27,400 nucleotides of DNA from DASQQQ01 sp036390995 (GCA_036390995.1 DASWAT010000169.1:1-27400); one strand, 5' to 3'. Positions 1-8,342 are shown, counted from the stretch's first letter. Notes: generated by a model not told the origin, from the letters alone. A program made the numbers and translations.

Positions 1-3
1 TCG

Positions 4-77
4 TCGCGGGGACGGGATTTGAACCCGTGACCTCTGGGTTATGAGCCCAGCGAGCTACCGGACTGCTCCACCCCGCA
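4..77 (-). tRNA. Initiator tRNA-Met (CAT anticodon)
   Basis: Read on the minus strand the sequence folds as a full cloverleaf with anticodon CAT, a T arm containing GGTTCAAATCC and a 7-base acceptor stem. Initiator traits are visible: three consecutive G-C pairs (GGG/CCC) flank the anticodon loop, the D arm begins TGGAGCAG, and position 1 (T) faces G at position 72, a weak pair where initiators avoid Watson-Crick pairing. The discriminator base is A (position 4) and the next three bases read CGA, so the CCA end must be added after transcription. A TAGCAT hexamer lies five bases upstream of the mature 5' end. Confidence 0.93.
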
Positions 78-82
78 GCACG

Positions 83-88
83 ATGCTA
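83..88 (-). promoter_or_regulatory. Candidate -10 element of the initiator tRNA gene
   Basis: The minus strand reads TAGCAT here, five bases before the mature tRNA 5' end, with TTGCTG (108-113) as a possible -35 at 19-base spacing. If used, transcription would begin at or within a base or two of the mature 5' end. The match is by eye. Confidence 0.4.
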
Positions 89-119
89 GCAGAGGCACCC
101 GGGGGTCCAGCAACCCGTA

Positions 120-142
120 GTGTCTCAGCCAAACTGAGACAC
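120..142. repeat. Perfect 9-bp inverted repeat, possible operator
   Basis: GTGTCTCAG (120-128) and CTGAGACAC (134-142) are exact reverse complements around the 5-base spacer CCAAA. There is no T-run on either side, so a terminator is unlikely. The dyad lies between the divergent tRNA and the VIT-like gene, upstream of both, which suits a repressor site. The rest of 78-302 shows no gene. Confidence 0.5.
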
Positions 143-302
143 CCAGCAACCGCTCCCCGGGACCACCCGCCCGATGGCGTGGCGGTGGGTCGATGCTCTC
201 CTCCACGGGGCAGCGGGGGCACCGGCCGGACGGTCGATGGTCACCCGGCAGGCGGCCCCTTCGACCTCCCCATCGAGCCGGGCAGAGGTGGACCCTGGGT
301 CC

Positions 303-869
303 ATGAGGAACCTGCAGCCGGTACCGTCACCGGGCGACGACCCGTCCTCATGGCCCCGGGGCTCGGGAACGCTCCGCGAGATCATCATGGGGGCCCAGGA
401 CAACCTCACCACCGTGCTCGCGGTGGTGCTGGGGGTTGCGATCGGCTCGGGAAAGCTCGAGACGATCGCGCTGGCGGGGATGGCGGCGGGGATCGCCGAG
501 GCCGTCTCCATGGGCGGCGTCCTGTACACCGCCACCAGGGCCGAGCGCGACCTCGCGGCGCGTACGTCCTCGCGATCGAGTGCGGACCGCATGATGAGGG
601 AACCGATCGTCGCCGGCGCCGTGACGTTCGCGGCCGCGGTCGTGGCGGCGGCGATCCCGCTGGCCCCGTTCGCCGTACTCCCCGTGCGCTGGGCGACGCC
701 CACGGCCGGGGCGGTCTCGGTGGCGGCGCTGTTCGCCTTGGGCACGTGGACCGGACGGGTGACCGGCGGCGTCTGGTGGCGGGACGGGATCCGATTCGTC
801 ACCATCGGAGGCCTCGCCGCCCTGGCCGCGGCGCTCGTCGGTGCGGCCCTCCGGAACGGCGCGCCCTAG
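303..869 (+). CDS. VIT-family membrane protein (VIT1/CCC1-like), compact
   Basis: The protein has 188 residues and about five hydrophobic segments. Its front part, REIIMGAQDNLTTVLAVVLG followed by a helix ending in AVSMGGVLYTATRAERD, matches the first two helices of VIT1/CCC1 iron/manganese transporters, which export metal from the cytosol. The loop between helices 2 and 3 is only about 25 residues and lacks the acidic metal-binding helices of classical VIT proteins, so substrate and activity are uncertain. The chosen ATG is preceded by GAGGTGG 10 bases upstream. The frame is open back to an ATG at 174, but that extension (43 residues) is Ser/Pro/Arg-rich and not family-like. It converges with the transhydrogenase gene. 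Confidence 0.65.
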   Translation: MRNLQPVPSPGDDPSSWPRGSGTLREIIMGAQDNLTTVLAVVLGVAIGSGKLETIALAGMAAGIAEAVSMGGVLYTATRAERDLAARTSSRSSADRMMREPIVAGAVTFAAAVVAAAIPLAPFAVLPVRWATPTAGAVSVAALFALGTWTGRVTGGVWWRDGIRFVTIGGLAALAAALVGAALRNGAP

Positions 870-873
870 ACCG

Positions 874-921
874 GCGCCCGAGTCTCTCGCCCCCCGTCCG
901 ATCCGGCCGGATCTCGGGCGC
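874..921. terminator. Hairpin between convergent genes
   Basis: GCGCCCGAG (874-882) and CTCGGGCGC (913-921) are perfect 9-base arms. Inside lies a 14-base palindrome GATCCGGCCGGATC (900-913) that would compete with the long stem. It sits in the 61-base gap between two converging genes, where a bidirectional terminator is expected. No U-tract is visible. Confidence 0.5.
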
Positions 922-930
922 TCCAGATCG

Positions 931-2328
931 CTACAGCTGGTGGCCGGAGAGGCGCTGGAGGCCGTCGTAGGCGGCGTACTTGTACGCCTCGGACAGGGTC
1001 GGGACGTTGAACGTGGCGTGGATGAAGTAGTCGATCGGCCCCTTCGCCTGCAGCACGGCCTGACCGATGTGGATGAGCTCGGAGGCGTCCTCGCCGACGA
1101 TGTGCACGCCGAGCAGGCGCCGGTCGTCGCGGTCGAAGACGAGCTTCACCAGGCCCTCTGTGGCCCCGGCGATCCGGGCCCGAGCATTCGCCAGGAACGG
1201 CGAGCGTCCGGTCTCGACGTCCATCCCGGCAGCCCGGGCGTCGGCTTCCGTGAGACCCACCATCGCGACCTCCGGGACCGAGTACACGCCGAACGGCGGC
1301 AGGGGATCCACGGTCTCCTTGAACGGGATGCCGAACGCGTGGCACGCCGCGACCCGTCCCTGCTCCATCGCCACCGAGGCGAGCCCGGGTGGTCCGGTCA
1401 CGTCGCCGGCCGCGTAGATCCCCTCGGCCGTGGTGCGATAGGTCTCGTCCACGAGGATCCGGCCGCGTTCGTCGGTCCTGACGCCGGCCTCGGCCAGCCC
1501 GAGCGTCCCGGTGGTCCCGGTCCGCCCCGCCGCGAACAGGATCGCCTCGGGTCCCAACGTCCGCCCGTCCGAGAGCTCCACGGACAGCAAGCCGGAGGTG
1601 CGGGACACGCCACGGACGTCGGTTTCGAACGCCAGGTGCATCCCCCTTCGGACGAAGACCTCCTCGAGGCAGCCAGAGACCTCCGCATCCACCGCTGGCA
1701 GCAGGCGCCCGCCGCGGTCGACCAGCGTCACGTCGGCCCCGAGCGCGAGGAAGATCGAGGCGTACTCACACCCGACCGGGCCGCCGCCGACCACGACCAG
1801 GCTGGAGGGGATCTCGTGGAGCTCCAGGATGGATTCCGAGTCGTGAACGTCGGGATCGTCGAACGGGATCCCGGGGAGGTGGAAGGGCCGCGAGCCGGTC
1901 GCGACGAGGATCACGTCGGCCCCGAGCGTCCGCTCCCCTTCCGGCGTGGCCACCACGACGGTGCGGTCGGGTCCCAGGCGGGCCTCGCCTTGGACCAGCT
2001 CCATCCCGTGGCGCTCGATGTTCGCTCGCACGGCGTCCACGGACAGCCGTACGACCTCGGCCGTCCGTGCGCGCATGCGCTCCAGCACGGTGTCCCTGGT
2101 GAGCTCGAGACCCAGACCGTAGAGGTCGCGGCGGCGGAACCCGGTGAGGTACAGGGCCGCCTCCCGGAGCGTCTTCGTAGGCACGCCCGTCTTGCTGGCG
2201 GCGGAGCCCCCCGGGTCTTCGCGACGATCGACGATCGCCACGCGCTTGCCGAAGTACGCCGCCTGCGCGCCGCCCTTCTCGCCGGCCGGGCCGGCACCGA
2301 TCACGACCAGGTCGAACCGCTCGTTCAC
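931..2328 (-). CDS. sthA: SthA-type soluble pyridine nucleotide transhydrogenase (FAD disulfide-reductase fold)
   Basis: This cytosolic flavoprotein family exchanges hydride between NADH/NADP+ and NADPH/NAD+. An N-terminal FAD-binding motif (VVIGAGPAGEKGG), a central NAD(P) motif (VVVGGGPVGCEYAS), the second FAD motif ending in YAAGDVTG, and a C-terminal dimerisation domain (FGVYSVPEVAMVG; NVPTLSEAYK) are all present. KTLREAALYLTG resembles mycobacterial SthA closely. The redox-disulfide segment reads GGSAASKTGVPTK, so both cysteines of lipoamide dehydrogenases are absent (SthA usually keeps the first). That excludes a dithiol reductase. The GTG at 2328 places the start five codons before the FAD motif, as in homologs. 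An in-frame GTG at 2346 is also possible; a TACCCT hexamer lies directly before it. Confidence 0.82.
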   Translation of the reverse strand: MNERFDLVVIGAGPAGEKGGAQAAYFGKRVAIVDRREDPGGSAASKTGVPTKTLREAALYLTGFRRRDLYGLGLELTRDTVLERMRARTAEVVRLSVDAVRANIERHGMELVQGEARLGPDRTVVVATPEGERTLGADVILVATGSRPFHLPGIPFDDPDVHDSESILELHEIPSSLVVVGGGPVGCEYASIFLALGADVTLVDRGGRLLPAVDAEVSGCLEEVFVRRGMHLAFETDVRGVSRTSGLLSVELSDGRTLGPEAILFAAGRTGTTGTLGLAEAGVRTDERGRILVDETYRTTAEGIYAAGDVTGPPGLASVAMEQGRVAACHAFGIPFKETVDPLPPFGVYSVPEVAMVGLTEADARAAGMDVETGRSPFLANARARIAGATEGLVKLVFDRDDRRLLGVHIVGEDASELIHIGQAVLQAKGPIDYFIHATFNVPTLSEAYKYAAYDGLQRLSGHQL

Positions 2329-2404
2329 GCGGGCATCACGGCGCACAGGGTACGCGCCAGCGGCCGGAACGTCGCGCCGGATCTATCTGGACGGATCGCG
2401 AGCC

Positions 2405-2430
2405 GAAGCGGAGCGTGTCCGCTCCGCTTC
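2405..2430. terminator. Perfect 11-bp hairpin downstream of the acyl-CoA synthetase gene
   Basis: GAAGCGGAGCG (2405-2415) and CGCTCCGCTTC (2420-2430) are perfect complements around a TGTC loop. The hairpin lies about 160 bases beyond the synthetase stop and about 75 bases before sthA. There is no U-tract, so it could be a terminator, a processing site or a repeat. No gene is visible in 2347-2590. Confidence 0.45.
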
Positions 2431-2590
2431 CGCTCCTTGCGTGGGCCGCCCGGGCCACCAAGCGGATGGGCCGTGGCCTTCTCGCCTGCCAGTGCCGCTC
2501 GCCCAGCGACGGCCTCTCGTTCGTGGTGTCGGCGGGAGGACCCGCGGCCTTCAGCCCGGGACGGGGTGAAATTCGGACCGCCCGGTCCGG

Positions 2591-4234
2591 TTAGTCCTTC
2601 GTGCCCCGGGACCGCTCCACCTCGTGTTGCCGGAGCTCCACGCGACGGATCTTGCCCGAGACCGTCTTCGGCAGCTCCGCGATGAACTCGATCTCGCGAG
2701 GGTACTTGTAGGGCGCCGTCACCCGCTTCACGTGCTCCTGGATATCGCGGGCGAGCTCGTCCGACGCCTCGAACCCCGGCTTCAGCGCCACGAACGCCTT
2801 CACGATCTCGCCCCGGAGCGGGTCGGGCTTGCCGACCACCGCGGCCTCCGCCACGGCGCGGTGCTCGACGACGGCCGATTCGACCTCGAACGGCCCGATC
2901 CGGTACGCGGACGAGGTGATGACGTCGTCCGCGCGCCCCACGAACCACAGGTAGCCGTCCTCGTCGGCCGTGGCCAGGTCACCCGTGTAGTACCAGTCTC
3001 CCCGGAAGCTGCCGGCGGTCGCGTCGGGATCGCGCCAGTACTCCTTGAACAGACCAACGGGCCGCTCGGGCCGCCATCGGACCGCGATGTGGCCGGTCTC
3101 GCCCACCGGCAGTATGTCGCCGTCCTCGTCCACCACCCGGACGTCGAAGCCGGGGGCCGGCTTGCCCATCGACCCTTCCCGGACCGGCAGGCATCGGTAG
3201 TTCGCCACGACGTTCACGGTTTCGGTCTGGCCGTAGCCGTCGTGGATCGTGCGGCCGGTGGCCTCTCGCCACCGCTTGATGACCTCGGGGTTCAGGGGCT
3301 CACCGGCCGAGACAACGTGCCGGAGCGAGCTCCAGTCGAACGCGGTCAGGTCGAACAGCACCACCGCCCGGAACAGCGTGGGCGGGGCGCAGAACGTGGT
3401 CACGCGATGCTCTCCGATCAGCCGCAGCGCCAGCTCGAAGTCGGGCTTGCCGCGGACGTCCCACAGGAACACCCCGGCGCCCAGCCGCCACTGCCCGAAC
3501 AGCTTGCCCCACGCGGCCTTCGCCCAGCCCGTGTCCGAGAACGTCCAGTGCAGGTCGGACGCCTTCAGATCTTGCCAGAACCGCGCCGTGACCTCGTGGC
3601 CGATGCCGTAGGACGCCTGGGTGTGAAGCACCATCTTCGGGTAGCCCGTCGTGCCGGACGTGAAGTACACGAGCATCGGGTCGTCGCTGGCGGTCGGTTC
3701 GGCCTCGGGAGCGGTGTCGCTCCCCCGCGCGAGCCCCTCGGCGAACGAGAGCCATCCGGACGGGCGGTCCTCCCCCACGCAGACGAGCGCCTTCAGCGAT
3801 GGGCACTCATCGCGGACCCGCTCGATCTTGGCCGCGCCCTCGGTGTCGGTGACGACGGCCACCGCGTCGGCCCGCGAGACGCGGTACGCGATGTCCCGAT
3901 CCGTGAGCAGCGGCGTGCCCGGCATGGGGACGGCGCCGAGCTTGATGCAGCCGAGCAGCGTCAGGTGCCACTCAGGGACCCGCTGCAACATCACGAACAC
4001 CCGATCGCCCTTGCCGACACCTTGCGCCGCGAGGAAGTTCGCAACGCGGTTCGACGCGCGTCGCAGGTCATCGAAGCCGTACCGCCGCACGTCCCCTCCG
4101 TCGGGTCCCACCGCGAGCAGAGCCAGCTTGTCCGGCTCGCGCTCGGCCCAGACGTCCACCACGTCCCGCGCGTAGTTGAAGCGCTCGGGGACCACCAGCC
4201 GGAAGGTCCGGCGGGTCTCCTCGTAGTCGGTCAT
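2591..4234 (-). CDS. AMP-forming acyl-CoA synthetase (medium-chain/acetyl-CoA synthetase-like)
   Basis: The 547-residue protein belongs to the ANL adenylating superfamily, which activates a carboxylate with ATP to an acyl-AMP and passes it to CoA. The phosphate loop TSGTTGYPK lies near residues 192-200, followed by the core motif DGYGQTE, the hinge region TGDLATADEDGYLWFVGRADD and the C-terminal PKTVSGKIRR with the catalytic lysine at about 528. Segments such as SDTGWAKAAWGKLFGQW and SSAYRIGPFEVESA are typical of the medium-chain synthetases (ACSM/MACS type) that take propionate, butyrate or longer and aryl acids. The substrate cannot be read from sequence. The ATG at 4234 follows AGGTGG. The frame is open further upstream, but that stretch overlaps the end of the UPF0182 gene and is Arg/Pro-rich. 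Confidence 0.9.
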   Translation of the reverse strand: MTDYEETRRTFRLVVPERFNYARDVVDVWAEREPDKLALLAVGPDGGDVRRYGFDDLRRASNRVANFLAAQGVGKGDRVFVMLQRVPEWHLTLLGCIKLGAVPMPGTPLLTDRDIAYRVSRADAVAVVTDTEGAAKIERVRDECPSLKALVCVGEDRPSGWLSFAEGLARGSDTAPEAEPTASDDPMLVYFTSGTTGYPKMVLHTQASYGIGHEVTARFWQDLKASDLHWTFSDTGWAKAAWGKLFGQWRLGAGVFLWDVRGKPDFELALRLIGEHRVTTFCAPPTLFRAVVLFDLTAFDWSSLRHVVSAGEPLNPEVIKRWREATGRTIHDGYGQTETVNVVANYRCLPVREGSMGKPAPGFDVRVVDEDGDILPVGETGHIAVRWRPERPVGLFKEYWRDPDATAGSFRGDWYYTGDLATADEDGYLWFVGRADDVITSSAYRIGPFEVESAVVEHRAVAEAAVVGKPDPLRGEIVKAFVALKPGFEASDELARDIQEHVKRVTAPYKYPREIEFIAELPKTVSGKIRRVELRQHEVERSRGTKD

Positions 4235-4286
4235 GTTCGGGGCAGGTTCCACCTCGCCTCCTTCGGAACGGCCGAGGCCCACCGTA

Positions 4287-4306
4287 CGCCCGCGCCCGGG
4301 CGGGCG
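4287..4306 (-). terminator. GC hairpin just after the UPF0182 stop
   Basis: CGCCCGC (4287-4293) and GCGGGCG (4300-4306) form a 7-bp stem around six bases, two bases past the UPF0182 stop codon. It has no U-tract. It may lower read-through into the synthetase gene that starts at 4234. Confidence 0.35.
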
Positions 4307-4307
4307 G

Positions 4308-7226
4308 TCAGGCCGAAGGACTCGCGCTCGGCGAGGCGGACGGCGTCGGCGCGGGCGAGGGAGTGCCCTGCGAGGCGGACGGCGTCGGCGCGGGGGAGGG
4401 AGTGCCCTGCGAGGCCAGGGCGTTCGCGCGGTCGATCGCGTCCTTGGCCGCATTGATCTCGGCCTGGTAGGTGGCCAGGTCGCCCGCCCTCAGGGCCTCG
4501 TCGGCCTTCTGGAAGTGACCGGCGGCCTCCTGCAGCAGCGCCCGGATCTGTTGCTGGACCGTGCCGGTCACGGGACCACCCCCACCCCCCCCGCCGCCGC
4601 CGGAGGGCTGCTCGCCGAGCGACGCGGCGAGGGCCTGCTGCAGGTTCGTGCCGATGGACACGCTGCTGCCGTTCACCACGAGGACCCGCTTCAGCTCGGG
4701 GATCGAGTTCGCCTGGGACGAGCGGACGTAGACCGGTTGGACGTAGAGCAGACCGTCGTTGATCGGGACCACCAGGAGGTCGCCGAAGATCACCGTGGAC
4801 CCCCCTGTGCCGAGCAACGTCCGTTCCTGGGAGAACGTGGGGTCCTGGTTGATCTGCGCGAACACCTGCGTGGGACCGAAGACGTTCTGCCCAGAGGGGA
4901 AGTCGAACGTCACGATCTTCCCGTAGTCGCTCGGATCCGACTTCGCCGCCATCCACGCGACCATGTTCTGACGCCCCTGTGGGGTGAACGGCATGATCAG
5001 TACGAAGCTCTCGTCGGTTTCACCCGGCAGGCGCATCAGCATGTAGTAGGGACGAAGGGGAACCTCCGAGCCCGTCTGGAACTCGACCGTGGGATCGGTT
5101 GGGATCTGCCAGAAATCCTGCTTCCCGTAGAACACGTCGGGGTCGGTCACGTGGTAGTTCGCGTACTGCGCCGCCTGCACCTGGAACAGGTTCTCGGGGT
5201 ACCGGAAGTGGTTCTGGAGATCCGGCGACGCGTCCTCGAGCGGCGTGAACAGGCCGGGGAACGTGTTCTCCCACACCCGGATGATCGGATCGGTCGGATC
5301 GGTCACGTAGTACTTCATCGTGCCGTTGTAGGCATCCACGACGACCTTCACGGAGTTGCGGATGTAGTTGGCGGTCCCGGTGAGACCGGAGTTCTGCCCC
5401 TGCCCCATCGGCGTGACCGTGCTCATGTCGATCGGCTGTGAGTACGGGTACATGTCGGTGGAGGTATAGGCATCCTGGATCCATACCAACCGGCCGTCCA
5501 CGATGGCGGCGTACGGGTCCCCGTCGTACTTCAGGAACGGAGCCGCCTTGGGGATCCGCTCCGTGATGTTGCGGTAGATCATGATCCGGCTGTCGCCCTT
5601 GATCAGCCCCGAGATCAGTAGGTTGACGTCCCGGTACTTCCACGCGAACAGGGCGCGCTTGAAGAGGCCGCCCATGGGGATCCCGCCGTCGCCGTCGTAG
5701 CGGAAGGGCACCTGCTGGGCGTCGTTCGAAGGCGTTCCCTGGTAGTCGAGCTCCGGCGTCCCGGTGTTCACGACGACGAAGGGCACCTGGGCCAGCTCGC
5801 CGTAATAGACGCGTTGGCCGTTGCCGACGAGCTCGGGCTGCCCGACGGGTGGGATGTCCTGGAGCGTGAACTTCGGGGCGCCCTCGGTGGTGGCGGTGTT
5901 CACCTGCGTCGCGACGGCGCCGAACCCGTGCGTGTAGAACAGGTGCTGGTTCTGCCACGTGCCCCCTCCGCCGGGGATCTGGTCCTGGGCGACCTCGCGC
6001 GCAGAGACCATGACCACGCGCCGCTGGCCCTCGAGCGAGTATCGGTCGACGTCCACGTCTTGGAACTCGTAGTACTGCCGGATCCGCTGCAGCCCCTGGA
6101 GGTCCTCCTTCAGGACGTCGGGCCGCCACACGCGGATGTTCTGGATGGTCGCCTCGTTCTCCTTCACATCCTGTTGGCCCACCGACGCGGAGTACGGCCG
6201 GGCTTGCGTGTCGATCACGTCCAGGCCGAACGCCACCCGGGTGGCGGCGATGTTGTCCTCGATGTACGGCCGCTCCTTCTGGAGCTCCTGCGGCTTCACC
6301 CGGAACTGCTGCACGAACGCGGGGTAGGCGGCCCCGGCCATGATCGAAACGAGGGCCAGGAGCCCGAGCGCGATGACCGGCAGGGCCCACCCACGCATCC
6401 GGATGTTCACCAGGAACAGCACGGCGCACGCGATGGCGATGAAGGTCAGGATGCGGAGCGCCGGCAGCTGCGCGTTCACGTCGGTGAAGGAGGCGCCCGA
6501 AACCACGCCGCGCGGCGAGCCAAGCAGGTCGAACGTGCCGAGGTAGTAGCCCCACGCCTTCGTGAGGATGATCAGGCCAAGGAGCACGGACAGGTGCGCC
6601 TTCACCTGTGGGGTGACCTTCTCGCCGAGCACCGGAGCCTGCGGGCGGATCCCGCCCCACAGGTAGTGGGCGACGGTCGTGATGAACGTGACCCCCACGA
6701 GCGACGAGAACAGCCATCCCTGGACGAACTCGAACCACGGCAGCGTGAAGACGTAGAACGCTGCGTCGCGCTTGAACAGGGGGTCGACGCTTCCGAACGT
6801 GATGCCCGACGAGTTCCGCCACTCCAGGAAGGTTCGCCACTGCGTGGCGACGCCGAGGGCCACGAAGAAGGCGATGACCACCGAGATCAACGGTAGGAGC
6901 CACCGCGCGTAGGGCTCGAACGCCATCCGGTAGCGCTCGATGATCTCCTGCTCGGGCGTGAGCGCCCGGTACCGGGGCGTGACGGCGCGCACGATCAGGA
7001 GGTTCACGTACAGCAGGACGAAGAACACCGCGCCGAAGATCAGGCCGAGCGCGATCTTCGTCCGCAGGATCGTCCAGAAGACCTCGGAGAAGCCGACCTC
7101 CCTGAACCACAGGAGATCCACGAAGAAGCCCGAGAGCGCGGTGAAGCCGATGATGAGCGCCGCCACCACCACCACGACCACGATCGGCCAGCGGCGGCGA
7201 ACGGCGCCTCGAGGGATCCGTGCCAC
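4308..7226 (-). CDS. UPF0182 family large membrane protein
   Basis: The 972-residue protein begins with about seven transmembrane helices in residues 15-300 (the first is VVVVVVAALIIGFTALSG). A large exported region of roughly 570 residues follows, then a low-complexity tail. Segments such as FVDLLWFREVGFSEVFW, KPQELQKERPYIEDNIAATR and the NIRVWRPDVL region are typical of UPF0182, a family widespread in Actinomycetota without assigned function. The tail holds a Gly run (about 885-895), a helical segment (about 900-935) and a Ser/Pro/Thr-rich end with a 13-residue repeat. The GTG start is preceded by GGAGAGG. It lies 63 bases after the PDZ protease gene on the same strand; mycobacteria keep the same neighbours (Rv3194c-Rv3193c). 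Confidence 0.93.
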   Translation of the reverse strand: MARIPRGAVRRRWPIVVVVVVAALIIGFTALSGFFVDLLWFREVGFSEVFWTILRTKIALGLIFGAVFFVLLYVNLLIVRAVTPRYRALTPEQEIIERYRMAFEPYARWLLPLISVVIAFFVALGVATQWRTFLEWRNSSGITFGSVDPLFKRDAAFYVFTLPWFEFVQGWLFSSLVGVTFITTVAHYLWGGIRPQAPVLGEKVTPQVKAHLSVLLGLIILTKAWGYYLGTFDLLGSPRGVVSGASFTDVNAQLPALRILTFIAIACAVLFLVNIRMRGWALPVIALGLLALVSIMAGAAYPAFVQQFRVKPQELQKERPYIEDNIAATRVAFGLDVIDTQARPYSASVGQQDVKENEATIQNIRVWRPDVLKEDLQGLQRIRQYYEFQDVDVDRYSLEGQRRVVMVSAREVAQDQIPGGGGTWQNQHLFYTHGFGAVATQVNTATTEGAPKFTLQDIPPVGQPELVGNGQRVYYGELAQVPFVVVNTGTPELDYQGTPSNDAQQVPFRYDGDGGIPMGGLFKRALFAWKYRDVNLLISGLIKGDSRIMIYRNITERIPKAAPFLKYDGDPYAAIVDGRLVWIQDAYTSTDMYPYSQPIDMSTVTPMGQGQNSGLTGTANYIRNSVKVVVDAYNGTMKYYVTDPTDPIIRVWENTFPGLFTPLEDASPDLQNHFRYPENLFQVQAAQYANYHVTDPDVFYGKQDFWQIPTDPTVEFQTGSEVPLRPYYMLMRLPGETDESFVLIMPFTPQGRQNMVAWMAAKSDPSDYGKIVTFDFPSGQNVFGPTQVFAQINQDPTFSQERTLLGTGGSTVIFGDLLVVPINDGLLYVQPVYVRSSQANSIPELKRVLVVNGSSVSIGTNLQQALAASLGEQPSGGGGGGGGGPVTGTVQQQIRALLQEAAGHFQKADEALRAGDLATYQAEINAAKDAIDRANALASQGTPSPAPTPSASQGTPSPAPTPSASPSASPSA
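4331..4408 (-). repeat. 39-bp tandem repeat in the UPF0182 C-terminal tail
   Basis: Two nearly identical 39-base units (4331-4369 and 4370-4408) and the first bases of a third follow each other in frame. They encode the 13-residue unit SQGTPSPAPTPSA twice, near the C-terminal end. The in-frame period allows copy number to change without a frameshift. Confidence 0.85.
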
Positions 7227-7289
7227 GCGTCCTCTCCGCTCGTCGGGAAGCCGGGCCAGCCTATCATCGGGGTCCCGAACCGGCGGGGC

Positions 7290-8270
7290 TCACCCGCTCC
7301 GTTCGAGGTAGCCGAGCGCGTCCTGGAAGCTCGCCACCGTCACGAGGGTCATCCCGTGGTCCCCGGCCGGCTGGGCCTCCGCCGCGTTGTCCTTCGGGAC
7401 GAAGAAGACGTCCGCCCCCGCCTTCGCGGCGGCGACGATCTTGTCCCCGATCCCGGCGATCGGGTAGACGGTGCCGTCCAACCCGATCTCACCGGTTCCG
7501 GCGATCATCCTGCCGCCGGTGAGGTCTCCTGGCGTGAGCAGGTCGTACAAGCCGAGAGCCCACATGAGCCCCGCAGACGGACCGCCGATGTCCCCGCTCT
7601 CGATCAGGACCCGGAAGGGGAAGTTCGGGATCAGCGAGACCCCCACGAGCGGCTCCTGCTGGCCGCCGCACGGCCGCCGGACCAGGTCGACCTGCTCGGA
7701 CTGGCCCGCGGCACGCACGTCGAACGACAGCCGCTGCCCCGACGCGGCCCGGTCGATCAACCGCGACGCCTGGTTCCGGCCGGTGACGGGGGCCCCATCG
7801 ATCCGGGTGATGAGATCGCCCGGGAAGAGGTTCCCGTCGGCAGCGCATCCCGCCTGGGTGCCCACCACGAGCACCCCTCGCCCGTGCTCCTTCGGATAGC
7901 CGGTGATGCGCGACAGCACGACGTACGCAGCGGCAAGCTTGCTCTGGTCCATCTGTGACAGCGCCCGCTGCTCCTCCTGCTGCGTGGTCTCGCCGGGCGC
8001 GTAGAAGGTGCTGCGCGCGACCACCGAACGCGTGGGGTCGAGCCACGCGAGGAAGACCCCGAGCGCCGTGAGCTGGCTGAACCGGATCGACGTCATCACG
8101 AACCGGCCCTGGGATCCGTACACCGGATGGCCCGAGACGTGGATCAGTGGCTCCACCTCGCGAGCCGGGCCGGGGCCGAGCGAGTAGTACGGCAGCCAGA
8201 CCGTGGTCGCGACCACGAAGACCACGACCAGGGGGACGAGAACGAACGCGAGCCTGCGGTAGGTACGCAC
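7290..8270 (-). CDS. PDZ-domain, Lon-like (S16) membrane-anchored serine protease
   Basis: The 326-residue protein has one N-terminal membrane helix (residues 8-28), a PDZ domain (about 130-200; GVLVVGTQAGCAADG and LFPGDLITRIDG) and a C-terminal Lon-type proteolytic domain without an ATPase part. The catalytic Ser-Lys dyad is visible: Ser232 in GDIGGPSAG and Lys277 in GIGDKIVAA. This is the YlbL/Rv3194c-like architecture, placing the protease outside the membrane, presumably acting on surface or secreted proteins. The GTG start has no good ribosome site. A TAGCAT hexamer (8280-8285, minus) lies nine bases before it, so the mRNA may have almost no leader. The UPF0182 gene follows. Confidence 0.9.
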   Translation of the reverse strand: MRTYRRLAFVLVPLVVVFVVATTVWLPYYSLGPGPAREVEPLIHVSGHPVYGSQGRFVMTSIRFSQLTALGVFLAWLDPTRSVVARSTFYAPGETTQQEEQRALSQMDQSKLAAAYVVLSRITGYPKEHGRGVLVVGTQAGCAADGNLFPGDLITRIDGAPVTGRNQASRLIDRAASGQRLSFDVRAAGQSEQVDLVRRPCGGQQEPLVGVSLIPNFPFRVLIESGDIGGPSAGLMWALGLYDLLTPGDLTGGRMIAGTGEIGLDGTVYPIAGIGDKIVAAAKAGADVFFVPKDNAAEAQPAGDHGMTLVTVASFQDALGYLERSG

Positions 8271-8279
8271 TGCGTCGCC

Positions 8280-8285
8280 ATGCTA
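8280..8285 (-). promoter_or_regulatory. Candidate -10 element of the PDZ protease gene
   Basis: Minus-strand TAGCAT ends nine bases before the GTG start at 8270. No convincing -35 is seen. The position suggests a very short or absent 5' leader. Confidence 0.4.
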
Positions 8286-8342
8286 CGGGGCCGGCGGCAG
8301 AACGGACCCAACCGGAGTACGCTCGAGTCGGAGAGGTTGGAG

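Noticed and set aside
841..2685. 614-codon plus-strand frame opposite sthA, and a similar 610-codon one at 2624-4456 opposite the acyl-CoA synthetase
   Set aside because: Both are antisense shadows of real genes with low-complexity translations and no recognisable family.
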